The position numbers and the translations under genes are program-made. The notes under the pieces are model-generated. The model saw nothing but the letters and a program-made list of their open reading frames with translations. It was not told where the DNA came from and searched no databases. A stretch of DNA of 6,735 nucleotides from Rubrivivax sp. Lineage in GTDB: Bacteria > Pseudomonadota > Gammaproteobacteria > Burkholderiales > Burkholderiaceae. The DNA lies in the NCBI GenBank assembly GCA_004211235.1, contig SEEY01000213.1, positions 1 to 6,735 of the forward strand. The letters are read 5' to 3'. Shown in pieces: positions 1 through 6,279 of this stretch; positions within the stretch are counted from its first letter, which is position 1, and each line of letters opens with the position of its first letter.

Positions 1-767
1 GGCACGTTCGCCAGCAGCGCGGCGGAGGCCTTGACCGGCGCCAGCGTCTTCGGTTCCAGCGTGAAGCCGAGCTTGGCCGCGAAACGCACGGCGCGGATGA
101 TGCGGACCGGGTCTTCCCGGTAGCGCGTCTCGGGGTCGCCGATCATGCGCAGCAGCTTGGCCTTGGCGTCGGCCAGACCCCCGTGGTAGTCGACGATGAG
201 GCGTCGCACCGGGTCGTAGTACATCGCGTTGACGGTGAAGTCGCGCCGGGCGGCATCCTCGATCTGCGGGCCCCAGACGTTGTCGCGGAGCACCCGGCCA
301 CTGGCGTCGACGGCGTGGTGCTTGCCGTCCAGCTCGGCCTTGCCGGTCTTCTCGTTGCCGGCGATGGCCTCCGATTCGACAGGCAGCGCGCGAAAGGTCG
401 ACACCTCGATGACTTCATGCTCGCGGCCGCGGCCGTAGACGACGTGAACGATGCGGAACCGCCGGCCGATGATGAAGGCGCGGCGGAACAGGCCCTTGAC
501 CTGCTCGGGCGTCGCGTTGGTCGCGACGTCGAAGTCCTTGGGCCGCATGTCCAGCAGCAGGTCGCGCACGGCGCCGCCGACGATGTAGGCCTCGAAGCCC
601 GCGTCGGTCAGCGTCTTGACCACCTTGACGGCCCGCTCGTCGAGCAGGTCGGGGTTGATGCCGTGCACGTCCGCCGTCACCTCGACGCGCTGGCCGAGCG
701 GGCTGGTCTTCTTGGGGGCGGCTGCGGCAGGCTTGCCGAGCAGTTTGTCGATGAACTTCTTGATCAT
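1..767 (-). CDS. pcnB: Poly(A) polymerase I, N-terminal 255 codons (3' end beyond the window)
   Basis: This enzyme adds poly(A) tails to RNA 3' ends, which promotes RNA decay in bacteria. The visible 255 residues hold the class II nucleotidyltransferase head. It contains GGAVRD (64–69), the catalytic pair in KDFD (D78, D80), ATNATPEQV (82–90), the GRRFRIVHV stretch (101–109), RRDFTVNAM (174–182) and DPVRIIRAVRFAAKLGF (219–235). The match to bacterial PcnB, rather than to a CCA-adding enzyme, rests on the NATPEQV and GRRFR segments. The N-terminus is short and basic (MIKKFIDKLLGK). The start ATG (767–765) overlaps the TGA of the upstream HAD gene as ATGA, and no clear Shine-Dalgarno precedes it, so translational coupling is likely. 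The frame stays open to the window edge. The neck/body and the basic C-terminal tail are not visible. In related genomes folK often follows; that cannot be checked here. Confidence 0.96.
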   Translation of the reverse strand, partial: MIKKFIDKLLGKPAAAAPKKTSPLGQRVEVTADVHGINPDLLDERAVKVVKTLTDAGFEAYIVGGAVRDLLLDMRPKDFDVATNATPEQVKGLFRRAFIIGRRFRIVHVVYGRGREHEVIEVSTFRALPVESEAIAGNEKTGKAELDGKHHAVDASGRVLRDNVWGPQIEDAARRDFTVNAMYYDPVRRLIVDYHGGLADAKAKLLRMIGDPETRYREDPVRIIRAVRFAAKLGFTLEPKTLAPVKASAALLANV

Positions 768-1432
768 GCGAAGAGTTGCAACTGGGGCCAGCCGCGCTCG
801 GCGGCAATCTGCGCCAGCGTCGGGCTGGGATTGGTCGCCACCGGGTGGCTGACGCGTTCAAGCAGGGGCAAGTCGTTGGTCGAGTCGCTGTAGAACGTCA
901 CGCGCTCGAAACCGCCCCATTGTGCCCCCAGGCCTTGCAGCCAGTTCTGCACGCGCTCGATCTTGCCTTCGCGGAAGCTCGGCACGCCGCGGATGGCGCC
1001 GGTGTAGCGCCCTTCGGCATCACGTTCGAGCTGCACCGCGATCAGGTGCTCGATGCCGAACGCCTCGGCGATGGGCGCCGTGACAAATTCGTTGGTGGCC
1101 GTCACGAGTGCGATCAGGTCGCCGGCAGCGCGGTGCCGCTCGACGAGCGCCCTCGCCTCCGGCCGGATCGCCGGCTGCATGACCTCGGCCATGAAGCGCT
1201 GCCGCATCGCCAGCGCTTCGTCCAGCGGCCGGCTGCGGAAGGCCGTGGTGGCGAACTCGACATAGGCCGGCAGGTCCAGCGTGCCGGCGTTGTATTGGGC
1301 GAAGAATTGATCATTGCGCCGGCCCCAGACCTCGCCGTCCACCCAGCCGACGTCGACCATGAAGGCGCCAAAGGAGTGGTCGGAGTCCACCGGGATCAGC
1401 GTCCCGTCCAGATCAAACAGCGTGAGATTCAT
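764..1432 (-). CDS. HAD-superfamily phosphatase, subfamily IB (SerB/CicA-like)
   Basis: A 222-residue protein with all four HAD motifs. Motif I is DLDGT (D7 nucleophile, D9 acid/base), motif II is LVTAT (T111 or T113), motif III is the lysine of REGKIERV (K157), and motif IV is SDSTNDLPLL (D183, D187). A helical cap insert lies between motifs I and II (about 15–85), as in type C1 caps of the phosphoserine phosphatase group. The length and the N-terminal position of motif I fit family IB hydrolases, so the ATG at 1432 is well fixed. The substrate cannot be read from sequence; a small phosphomonoester is the reasonable guess, and serine biosynthesis is not implied by context. It lies 25 nt after hda and overlaps pcnB by 4 nt, an arrangement I believe is common in Burkholderiales. 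The short upstream gap has no good ribosome binding site and carries a repeat-like motif. Confidence 0.9.
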   Translation of the reverse strand: MNLTLFDLDGTLIPVDSDHSFGAFMVDVGWVDGEVWGRRNDQFFAQYNAGTLDLPAYVEFATTAFRSRPLDEALAMRQRFMAEVMQPAIRPEARALVERHRAAGDLIALVTATNEFVTAPIAEAFGIEHLIAVQLERDAEGRYTGAIRGVPSFREGKIERVQNWLQGLGAQWGGFERVTFYSDSTNDLPLLERVSHPVATNPSPTLAQIAAERGWPQLQLFA

Positions 1433-1433
1433 A

Positions 1434-1464
1434 AAATGGGGTCAGAGTCTATTTCGTCTATTTC
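1434..1464. repeat. Repeat-like motif plus exact 9-bp tandem duplication in the hda–HAD gap
   Basis: The plus strand reads AAATGGGGTCAGAGTC at 1434–1449, then the 9-mer GTCTATTTC occurs twice with no spacer (1447–1455 and 1456–1464). The second copy contains the hda stop codon (TAG on the minus strand, 1460–1458). From memory, GGGGTCAGAGTC-type sequences are widespread interspersed motifs in beta- and gammaproteobacteria, often near REP-associated transposases. That identification is recollection, not a search. The duplication is seen directly. Confidence 0.45.
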
Positions 1465-2123
1465 TCTTCGGCCAACATGGCCTTCAACAGCGGCAGGGTC
1501 AGCGCTCGTTTGCTGGCCATGGCGAATTCATCCAGGCGTTCCAGCAGTGCCATCAAGCCTTTGAGGTTGCGCTCGAAGCGTGTCAGCAGATAGGAGAGCA
1601 CCTCGTCGCCGAGGAGCAGGCCGCGTCGGTCGGCCTCGCGGCGCAGCACGGCGCGCATCTCGGCCTCGCGCAAAGGTTCGAGGCCAAAGCTGGGGCCCCA
1701 GCCGAGGCGCGTGCGCAGGTCTTCACGCACCGCAAGATCGACCGCGGGTGCGTCTGCCGAGGCGACGACGTTGTAGCCCTGCCCCGCCGACGAAACGAAC
1801 AAGGCGAACGCGGCATGTTGCTGGCCGTCGTTGAAACGCTGGCAGTCGTCCAGCAGCAGCAGACTCTCGTGCGGCGGCAGCTCCCAGGGCAACGCCGTGT
1901 CGGCGTCATACCAGGCAGCGCGGTGACCCGCGGCCTGCCAGCGTTCCGCCAGCGCGCGCAGCAGATGCGTCTTCCCCGAGCCGGTGGGACCCCACAGCAG
2001 CACTGGCGGGTCGCCAGGCGCGAGGCCGTTCAGATAGGCCAGCGCCTCGGTATTGGCACCGGGGAAGAAGTTGTCGAGACTGGGCGCGGGCGGGGCGAGC
2101 AGCGCGAGGGGGATCTGCCTCAT
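1458..2123 (-). CDS. hda: Hda, DnaA-homologous regulator of replication initiation
   Basis: Hda binds the DNA-loaded sliding clamp and stimulates ATP hydrolysis by DnaA (regulatory inactivation of DnaA), which limits re-initiation. This 221-residue protein is a single AAA+ domain without the DnaA DNA-binding domain. Near the N-terminus QIPLAL (3–8) fits the clamp-binding pentapeptide/hexapeptide QLxLxL. It is followed by Walker A GPTGSGKT (45–52), Walker B LLLLDD (88–93), a sensor-1 region around VVASAD (119–124), the arginine-finger segment DLRTRLGWG (135–143, R139 the probable finger) and a sensor-2 segment ERNLKGL (184–190, R185). Walker A is canonical, whereas E. coli Hda has a weaker form. 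The ATG at 2123 has an in-frame TGA four codons upstream, so no longer start exists. No strong Shine-Dalgarno is visible. It sits 55 nt after sirB1 and 25 nt before the HAD gene. Confidence 0.93.
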   Translation of the reverse strand: MRQIPLALLAPPAPSLDNFFPGANTEALAYLNGLAPGDPPVLLWGPTGSGKTHLLRALAERWQAAGHRAAWYDADTALPWELPPHESLLLLDDCQRFNDGQQHAAFALFVSSAGQGYNVVASADAPAVDLAVREDLRTRLGWGPSFGLEPLREAEMRAVLRREADRRGLLLGDEVLSYLLTRFERNLKGLMALLERLDEFAMASKRALTLPLLKAMLAEEK

Positions 2124-2178
2124 CGAAATCGGTCAGCGGAACTGCAACATCGGGACCTGGGCGGAAGGGCGCGGATTG

Positions 2179-3036
2179 TCACTGTAGCGGCGGCGAGCGC
2201 TGTTCCAGCAGCACGGCCAGGCGCGCGCGCAGCGCCGGGGCGTCGGGCGCGTCACCTCGCGCCTTCAGGTAAGCAGCCAGGTCGTCCGCCGCCGCGGCAT
2301 GGGCGCCGAGTGAATCGAACACCAGGCCGCGGTCACGGCGCTCCGCCGGCTCGTTGGGCAGCAAGACCACGAGGCGCTGCTGCACGGCGAGCAGCCGGAC
2401 CCCATCGCGGGCCGCCCGATGCACTTCCTTCAGGTTGCGCAGCATGCGGGCCAGGATCTGGCGCTTGCTGGCGGCGCGCAGGAAGAACTCGAGCGGCAGC
2501 TCCAGGTCGTCCGGCAGGCCGCTGCCGTGGCGGTAGACGGCCAGCAGTTCGTCCAGCCGCGTCGGCGACAGCGCCTCGCCGGTGAAGGGATCGAGCACCA
2601 CCTCCCCCAGGCCGATGCGGCACTTGACGAGGAAGTGCCCAGGAAAGGCGACGCCCGCCATGCGCAGGCCGGCCTGCTCGCCCAGTTCCAGCAGCAGCAC
2701 GGCCAAGGAAATCGGGATGCCGCGGCGCGTCTCCAGCACGCGGTGGATGAAGCTGTTGTCGGCCGCGTAGTAGTTGTTCAGGTTGCCGGCAAAGCCAAGC
2801 TCGCCGTGGAAGAAGCGCGTCAGCAGGCGCAGGCGCTCGGGCGGCGGCGTCTCGGGCACGAGGCGGTCGCGCAGCCGGCGCGCGAAAGCGTCCACCTGGG
2901 ACAGCACGGCCTGCACATCGAGCTGCGGATGCTCGTCCTGCGCCAGGCTGATGGCGGCTTCGAGCAGGTTCAGGCTGTCGTCCTCCGCCACCAGCGTGGC
3001 GAAATATTCCAGCGGAGACGGCGCCGCGAACTTCAT
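2179..3036 (-). CDS. sirB1: SirB1-family protein (transglutaminase-like domain plus TPR region)
   Basis: A 285-residue protein of the SirB1/YchA family. Residues about 35–160 form the transglutaminase-like core, with NNYY (87–90), NSFIHRVLETRRGIPISLAVL (94–114), FPGHFLVK (131–138) and VLDPFTGE (147–154). H134 and D149 sit where transglutaminase-fold His and Asp would be. The position expected for the catalytic Cys appears as Ser (S110), so ordinary transglutaminase or protease activity is doubtful; this last point is inference. The C-terminal third (about 183–282) is helical and TPR-like (LRNLKEVHRAARD, RDRGLVFDSLGAHAAAADDLAAYL). The frame stays open far upstream through murJ. I chose ATG 3036 because it overlaps the murJ stop as TGATG and gives the family N-terminus. 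The biochemical role is unknown. The name comes from an enterobacterial locus and says nothing reliable about function here. Confidence 0.88.
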   Translation of the reverse strand: MKFAAPSPLEYFATLVAEDDSLNLLEAAISLAQDEHPQLDVQAVLSQVDAFARRLRDRLVPETPPPERLRLLTRFFHGELGFAGNLNNYYAADNSFIHRVLETRRGIPISLAVLLLELGEQAGLRMAGVAFPGHFLVKCRIGLGEVVLDPFTGEALSPTRLDELLAVYRHGSGLPDDLELPLEFFLRAASKRQILARMLRNLKEVHRAARDGVRLLAVQQRLVVLLPNEPAERRDRGLVFDSLGAHAAAADDLAAYLKARGDAPDAPALRARLAVLLEQRSPPLQ

Positions 3037-4598
3037 CAGCTGGGCCGCCCCAACGCCCGCGGCCTCATGCCGACCAGCAGCAGCACGCCGAAATACACGA
3101 CCGCGCTCGCCGCCAGGCTGGCCGCCATGACAAGCGCTCGCTCGAGCTCGTGGGCGCCGAGGGCGATCCAGTCCAGCCGCGTCTCCAGTTGCCACTGCAG
3201 CAGGCCCATGGCAACGCACGCCACGGCGACGCGCGCCGCGAAGACGGCCCAGCCCGGCTCGGGCCGGTAGCTGCCCAGTTTGCGCAAGCCCCACAGCAGC
3301 CAGCCGGCGTTGACGAGAGCGCCCAGGCCGATGGACAAGGCCAGGCCGGCCACGCCGATCCAGGGCACGAAGACGAGATTGAAGAGCTGCGTCAGCACCA
3401 GCACGGCGACCGCGATCCTGGCCGGCGTCCCGGTGTCCTGGCGGGCATAGAAGCCGGGGGCCAGCACCTTGACGGCGATCAGTCCCATCAACCCGACGCC
3501 CCAGCCCATGACCGACTGGGCCGTGTGACCCACGTCCGTGGCGGTGAAGGCGCCACGGTGGTAAAGCACCGCCGTCAAGGGCTCGGCGAAGGCCAACAAC
3601 GCCACGGCGCACGGCAGGGCCAGCAGGGTTGCCAGGCGCAGCCCCCAGTCGAGCAGACGGCTGTAGCGCTCGCTCTCGCCTGAGGCCTGGGCCGCCGACA
3701 GCTGAGGGGTCAGCACCGCGGAGAGCGCCACGCCGAGCAGGCCGATGGGGAACTCCATCAGGCGGTCCGCGTAGTTCAGCCAGGACGTGGCGCCCTCGGC
3801 GATCTCGCTGGAAATACGCGTGTTGATCATCAGCGAGAGCTGCGACACGCCCACGCCCAGCAACGCCGGGCCCATGCGCATCAGCACACCGCCAACGCCG
3901 GGATGCTTCCATGACTCCTTGAGGCCGCGCCAGTTCAGGCGCATGCGCGGCATCGCGCTGATGGCGCGCAACGCTGGCCATTGCACGAGCAACTGCAGAA
4001 CGCCGCCCAGCATGACGCCCAGGGCCATCGCGTAGATGCCGGGGTAGCCGGCGCGCTGCAACGGCCCCGCCAGGGCCCAACCGACGGCGATCACGCTCAG
4101 GTTCAACAGCACCGGCGTTGCAGCAGGCACGACGAAGCGCCGCCAGGTGTTGAGGATGCCGGCCGACAAGGCCACCAGCGACATGCAGCCGATGTAGGGG
4201 AACATCAGACGGGTCATGACGACGGAAGCTTCCTGCGCCTCGCCCGGCAAGCCGCCGCCCAGCACCCACACCAGCGCCGGCGCCGAGAGGATGCCGAACA
4301 GCGATGTCGCCACCAGCGCCCACAACAGCACCGTCGCGACGGCGTCGATGAGGCGCTGCGTGGCGGCATCGCCCTCCGTCGCCCTTGTGGCGGCAAGCAG
4401 TGGCACGAAGGCCTGGGAGAACGCCCCTTCCGCGAACAGCCGTCGCAGCAGGTTGGGAATGCGGAAGGCGACCAGGAAGGCGTCGGTCATCGCATTGGCG
4501 CCGAACAGGCCGGCAACCATGGTTTCGCGAACGAGGCCGGTGATGCGCGAGGTCAGGGTCAGCAGGGAAATGGTTGACGCAGCGCGCAGCAGATTCAT
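3036..4598 (-). CDS. murJ: MurJ, lipid II flippase (MviN)
   Basis: MurJ moves undecaprenyl-PP-linked peptidoglycan precursor (lipid II) across the inner membrane. At 520 residues it is close to the E. coli protein (about 511). Residues important in E. coli MurJ are conserved and identically numbered near the N-terminus: R18, R24, D39 and R52, within TSRITGLVRE, MTDAFLVAFRIPNLLRR and FAEGAFSQAFVP. The central YADRLMEFPIGLLGVALS (276–293) carries the charged D278, R279 and E282 of the cavity. LYHRGAFTATD (345–355) and KVLAPGFYARQDTGTP (377–392) are also typical. Hydrophobic segments recur throughout (for example 85–115, 160–180, 320–340, 365–383, 396–436, 487–510), consistent with 14 helices. 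It is the first gene of the minus-strand run and is divergent from rpsT across 118 bp. I could not assign a convincing promoter or Shine-Dalgarno to it; a GATAAT hexamer (4610–4605) lies too close to the ATG. Confidence 0.97.
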   Translation of the reverse strand: MNLLRAASTISLLTLTSRITGLVRETMVAGLFGANAMTDAFLVAFRIPNLLRRLFAEGAFSQAFVPLLAATRATEGDAATQRLIDAVATVLLWALVATSLFGILSAPALVWVLGGGLPGEAQEASVVMTRLMFPYIGCMSLVALSAGILNTWRRFVVPAATPVLLNLSVIAVGWALAGPLQRAGYPGIYAMALGVMLGGVLQLLVQWPALRAISAMPRMRLNWRGLKESWKHPGVGGVLMRMGPALLGVGVSQLSLMINTRISSEIAEGATSWLNYADRLMEFPIGLLGVALSAVLTPQLSAAQASGESERYSRLLDWGLRLATLLALPCAVALLAFAEPLTAVLYHRGAFTATDVGHTAQSVMGWGVGLMGLIAVKVLAPGFYARQDTGTPARIAVAVLVLTQLFNLVFVPWIGVAGLALSIGLGALVNAGWLLWGLRKLGSYRPEPGWAVFAARVAVACVAMGLLQWQLETRLDWIALGAHELERALVMAASLAASAVVYFGVLLLVGMRPRALGRPS

Positions 4599-4653
4599 GG
4601 CGGGATTATCTGTGGCGTAGACAACCTCACAGGGCGAAGTCCGCCCGAACGCT

Positions 4654-4682
4654 TGGCTTCAGCCTGATTTCCGGGCTATACT
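4654..4682 (+). promoter_or_regulatory. Predicted sigma70-type promoter of rpsT
   Basis: A -35-like TTGGCT (4654–4659) and a -10 TATACT (4677–4682) are separated by 17 bp, matching 4/6 and 5/6 of the consensus hexamers. Transcription would start near 4689, giving a leader of about 28 nt before the rpsT ATG. The promoter lies in the murJ–rpsT divergent gap. A second TATAGA hexamer (4705–4710) is too close to the ATG to serve as a -10 unless the transcript is leaderless. Confidence 0.65.
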
Positions 4683-4716
4683 CGCTGTCTTTGCACCACC
4701 TGGGTATAGACACAGC

Positions 4717-5013
4717 ATGGCCACCAGCTCCAAAGCCAAGAAGAAGACAGTTCGCCTGGCATCGGGCCTCAAGCGCGTCCGCCAGGACGCCAAGCTCAAT
4801 GCCGCCAATACGGCGCTGCGTTCGCAATTCCGCACGGTCGTCAAGAACGTGCAAAAGGCTGTGGTCGCGGGCGACAAGTCCAAGGCTGCTGACCTTTTCA
4901 AGGCTGCCCAAGCCGTCATCGACTCTGTCGCCGACAAGGGCATCTTCCACAAGAACAAGGCAGCTCGCCACAAGAGCCGCCTGTCCGCCAAGATCAAGGC
5001 GCTCGCCGCCTGA
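4717..5013 (+). CDS. rpsT: 30S ribosomal protein S20
   Basis: S20 is a primary 16S rRNA-binding protein of the small subunit. This 98-residue, strongly basic, helix-rich protein is somewhat longer than the E. coli one (about 87), as in other Burkholderiales. Diagnostic stretches are [20 protein letters not shown] (16–35), [17 protein letters not shown] (49–65) and the family signature [20 protein letters not shown] (74–93). The ATG at 4717 gives the expected N-terminus [10 protein letters not shown]. It ends with adjacent in-frame stops TGA TAG (5011–5016). It is monocistronic by context: its own promoter upstream, two hairpins downstream, and minus-strand genes on both sides. The leader has no clear Shine-Dalgarno (nearest purine run GGG at 4702–4704), odd for a highly expressed gene. 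In E. coli S20 represses its own translation; whether that holds here is not shown by the sequence. Confidence 0.98.
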   Translation: MATSSKAKKKTVRLASGLKRVRQDAKLNAANTALRSQFRTVVKNVQKAVVAGDKSKAADLFKAAQAVIDSVADKGIFHKNKAARHKSRLSAKIKALAA

Positions 5014-5038
5014 TAGAAAAATCCAGCTCTGGTGCAAG

Positions 5039-5071
5039 GCAGAAGGCCCGCGAAAGCGGGCTTTCTGCTTT
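5039..5071 (+). terminator. rpsT terminator hairpin 1
   Basis: Arms 5039–5051 and 5056–5068 form a 13-bp stem with one G·U pair, closed by a GAAA tetraloop (5052–5055). The stem is GC-rich toward the loop. The downstream T run is short (CTTT then GAGG), so it is not a textbook U-tract terminator. It begins 25 nt after the rpsT stop. Confidence 0.75.
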
Positions 5072-5100
5072 GAGGCCCGCTTCAGCGGGCCTCTTGCATT
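5072..5100 (+). terminator. rpsT terminator hairpin 2
   Basis: A perfect 9-bp stem GAGGCCCGC/GCGGGCCTC (5072–5080 and 5085–5093) has a TTCA loop and is followed by the weak T-rich tail TTGCATTT. It starts 3 nt after hairpin 1 and shares its GGCCCGC/GCGGGC core. Because rpsT and the hydrolase gene converge here, it may also block antisense read-through, although no good T tract follows on the minus strand. Confidence 0.6.
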
Positions 5101-5334
5101 TGAACTGGCTCTTCTGTGCGGGCCGAGCGCCGGGCCGGTCCCCAGCCGGCCCGCAGGCGATTTGATGGCGGCTCAACGCCGCAAGCATCGCCGTCCTCTC
5201 GGGGGCTGAGGTCGGACAAATGGCGCCCAGTGGGCGGTGCGTGCCTACCGAAGAGCCGCGGCACTGCTGCAGCGCGGTTTGCAAGACCGACCCGGCTCGC
5301 CGCGTTCAGCAGGGAAGACGGGGCGAGGAGCCTG
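5094..5334. other. Non-coding stretch between convergent rpsT and hydrolase genes
   Basis: This stretch holds no reading frame that looks like a protein; frames crossing it in several phases give only compositionally biased translations. It contains one strong inverted repeat (5131–5153) and a weaker one, GCGGC-TCAAC-GCCGC, near 5167–5181. The part from about 5250 to 5334 has no recognisable signal. It is a candidate for a decayed or interspersed element, but nothing in the sequence proves that. Confidence 0.5.
5131..5153. repeat. GC-rich inverted repeat (8-bp perfect stem, 7-nt loop)
   Basis: CGGGCCGG (5131–5138) is exactly complementary to CCGGCCCG (5146–5153) around the loop TCCCCAG. A further GCGGGCC just upstream (about 5118–5124) could compete for the same right arm. 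No T tract follows on either strand, so it is not called a terminator. Confidence 0.55.
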
Positions 5335-6198
5335 CTAGTGCCACTCCCCTGGGCCGACGCCCTGGATGCTGCGGTCGCGCAACCACTCGGCCACGGCCCG
5401 GGCCACCCACTGCGGGTCGTCCAGCGGCAGATCGTGGCCGGCCTTGGTGTGCAGGCGCAGCGGCGCCCCCCAGGCGCGGCTCATGGCCTGGGAGCAGCGC
5501 CAGTCGACCAGTGTGTCGGCCTTGCTGCACAGCAGCAGCATGGGCGCCGACGGCCGAGTGCGGCTGGCACGGTAGCGCAGGCTGGCGAGCAACTGCCGCG
5601 CCGTGTTGCGCACGCCCAGTGGATGCTGGCGTTGCAATTCCAGCCAGCGGTCGATGATGGCTTGCGGCGGCGTCAGCCGGGTCGTCATGCTCAGCACGCG
5701 CTCCTCGCGCATGCGCGCGCTGAATCGGCTCAGCGACAACAGCGCCAGGCCAAGGTAGTTCAGCGGACGCGGCTTGCGGAACAGTTCGCTGAACGGCCGC
5801 AGGCTCGGGTTGATGAGCACGCCCGCCTCGATCTCGGTCGGATAGCGGTTGGCCCAGTCGCTCAGCACCGCCGTACCCAGCGACATGCCGACGACCGACA
5901 CCGGCCCGCTCACACCGCGGCGCCGCAGTTCCGCGCGGCAGACGTCGACGATGGCCGAGACCTGCGTCGGGCTGGCCTGGCGACGCTGCGTGCCGGTGCC
6001 CGGCAGATCCAGCGACAAGACCTGGCACGACGGCTGCTGCGTCTGCAATTCACGCAACAGATGCTCGGGGAAGACGCCCCAGTGGCCACTCTCGCGCGAC
6101 AGACCGCGAAGCAGCACCCAGACGCTGCGCGCCGCCGGCGCCATTTCCTCGCGGACGGCGGCCGATGGCGATGGGGCGGAAGCGACGCTCAAGTTCAT
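5335..6198 (-). CDS. Alpha/beta-hydrolase fold protein
   Basis: A 287-residue protein with the alpha/beta-hydrolase layout. The nucleophile elbow is VVGMSLGT (102–109, S106), the probable acid is D228 or D232 in CSKADTLVDW (224–233), and the catalytic His is H255 in KAGHDLPLDD (252–261). An early strand VWVLLRGL (26–33) occupies the usual HG oxyanion position but with Arg-Gly (R31–G32). LSLDLPGTGTQ (61–71) matches the strand and loop before the elbow. A cap-like helical region lies at about 133–205. No signal peptide is seen, so it is probably cytosolic. The substrate is unknown; esterase, thioesterase or similar activity is possible. ATG 6198 is used; M19 (ATG 6144) is an alternative, since residues 1–24 look non-conserved. 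It follows DUF3579 by 81 nt on the same strand and converges on rpsT. Confidence 0.85.
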   Translation of the reverse strand: MNLSVASAPSPSAAVREEMAPAARSVWVLLRGLSRESGHWGVFPEHLLRELQTQQPSCQVLSLDLPGTGTQRRQASPTQVSAIVDVCRAELRRRGVSGPVSVVGMSLGTAVLSDWANRYPTEIEAGVLINPSLRPFSELFRKPRPLNYLGLALLSLSRFSARMREERVLSMTTRLTPPQAIIDRWLELQRQHPLGVRNTARQLLASLRYRASRTRPSAPMLLLCSKADTLVDWRCSQAMSRAWGAPLRLHTKAGHDLPLDDPQWVARAVAEWLRDRSIQGVGPGEWH

Positions 6199-6229
6199 CG
6201 ACTGCGGTGGTGGACCAAGCCGCCGAGAA

Positions 6230-6242
6230 TAACGGGCCGTTA
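6230..6242. promoter_or_regulatory. 13-bp palindrome upstream of the hydrolase gene (possible operator)
   Basis: TAACGG-G-CCGTTA is a perfect inverted repeat with 6-bp arms around one base, 32 bp before the hydrolase ATG in the DUF3579–hydrolase gap. No convincing -35/-10 pair was found around it. Its symmetry and position suit a dimeric regulator or a short RNA structure; neither is shown. Confidence 0.3.
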
Positions 6243-6279
6243 CACCTGTGCAGCCCTGGGAAAGTCGCTAGAAGACCGA

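Noticed and set aside
183..893. Plus-strand 236-codon frame antisense to pcnB
   Set aside because: No family resemblance; pcnB on the other strand is unambiguous.
1314..2585. Long plus-strand open frame (423 codons) antisense to hda and sirB1
   Set aside because: Its translation is rich in Arg, Ala, Gly and Pro with no domain. It mirrors codon bias of the real minus-strand genes in high-GC DNA.
3037..4323. Extension of the sirB1 frame upstream to an ATG near 4323 (714-residue reading)
   Set aside because: The first 429 residues are low-complexity and overlap murJ out of frame. The family N-terminus and the TGATG junction fix the start at 3036.
4605..4610. GATAAT as a murJ -10 box
   Set aside because: The predicted start would fall at the ATG itself, and no -35 lies at 16–18 bp.
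4705..4710. TATAGA as the rpsT -10 box
   Set aside because: It would give a leaderless transcript and has no -35 partner; the TTGGCT/TATACT pair is better.
4994..5284. Minus-strand 96-codon frame across the rpsT 3' end and terminators
   Set aside because: It overlaps the S20 coding end and both hairpins and has no recognisable domain.
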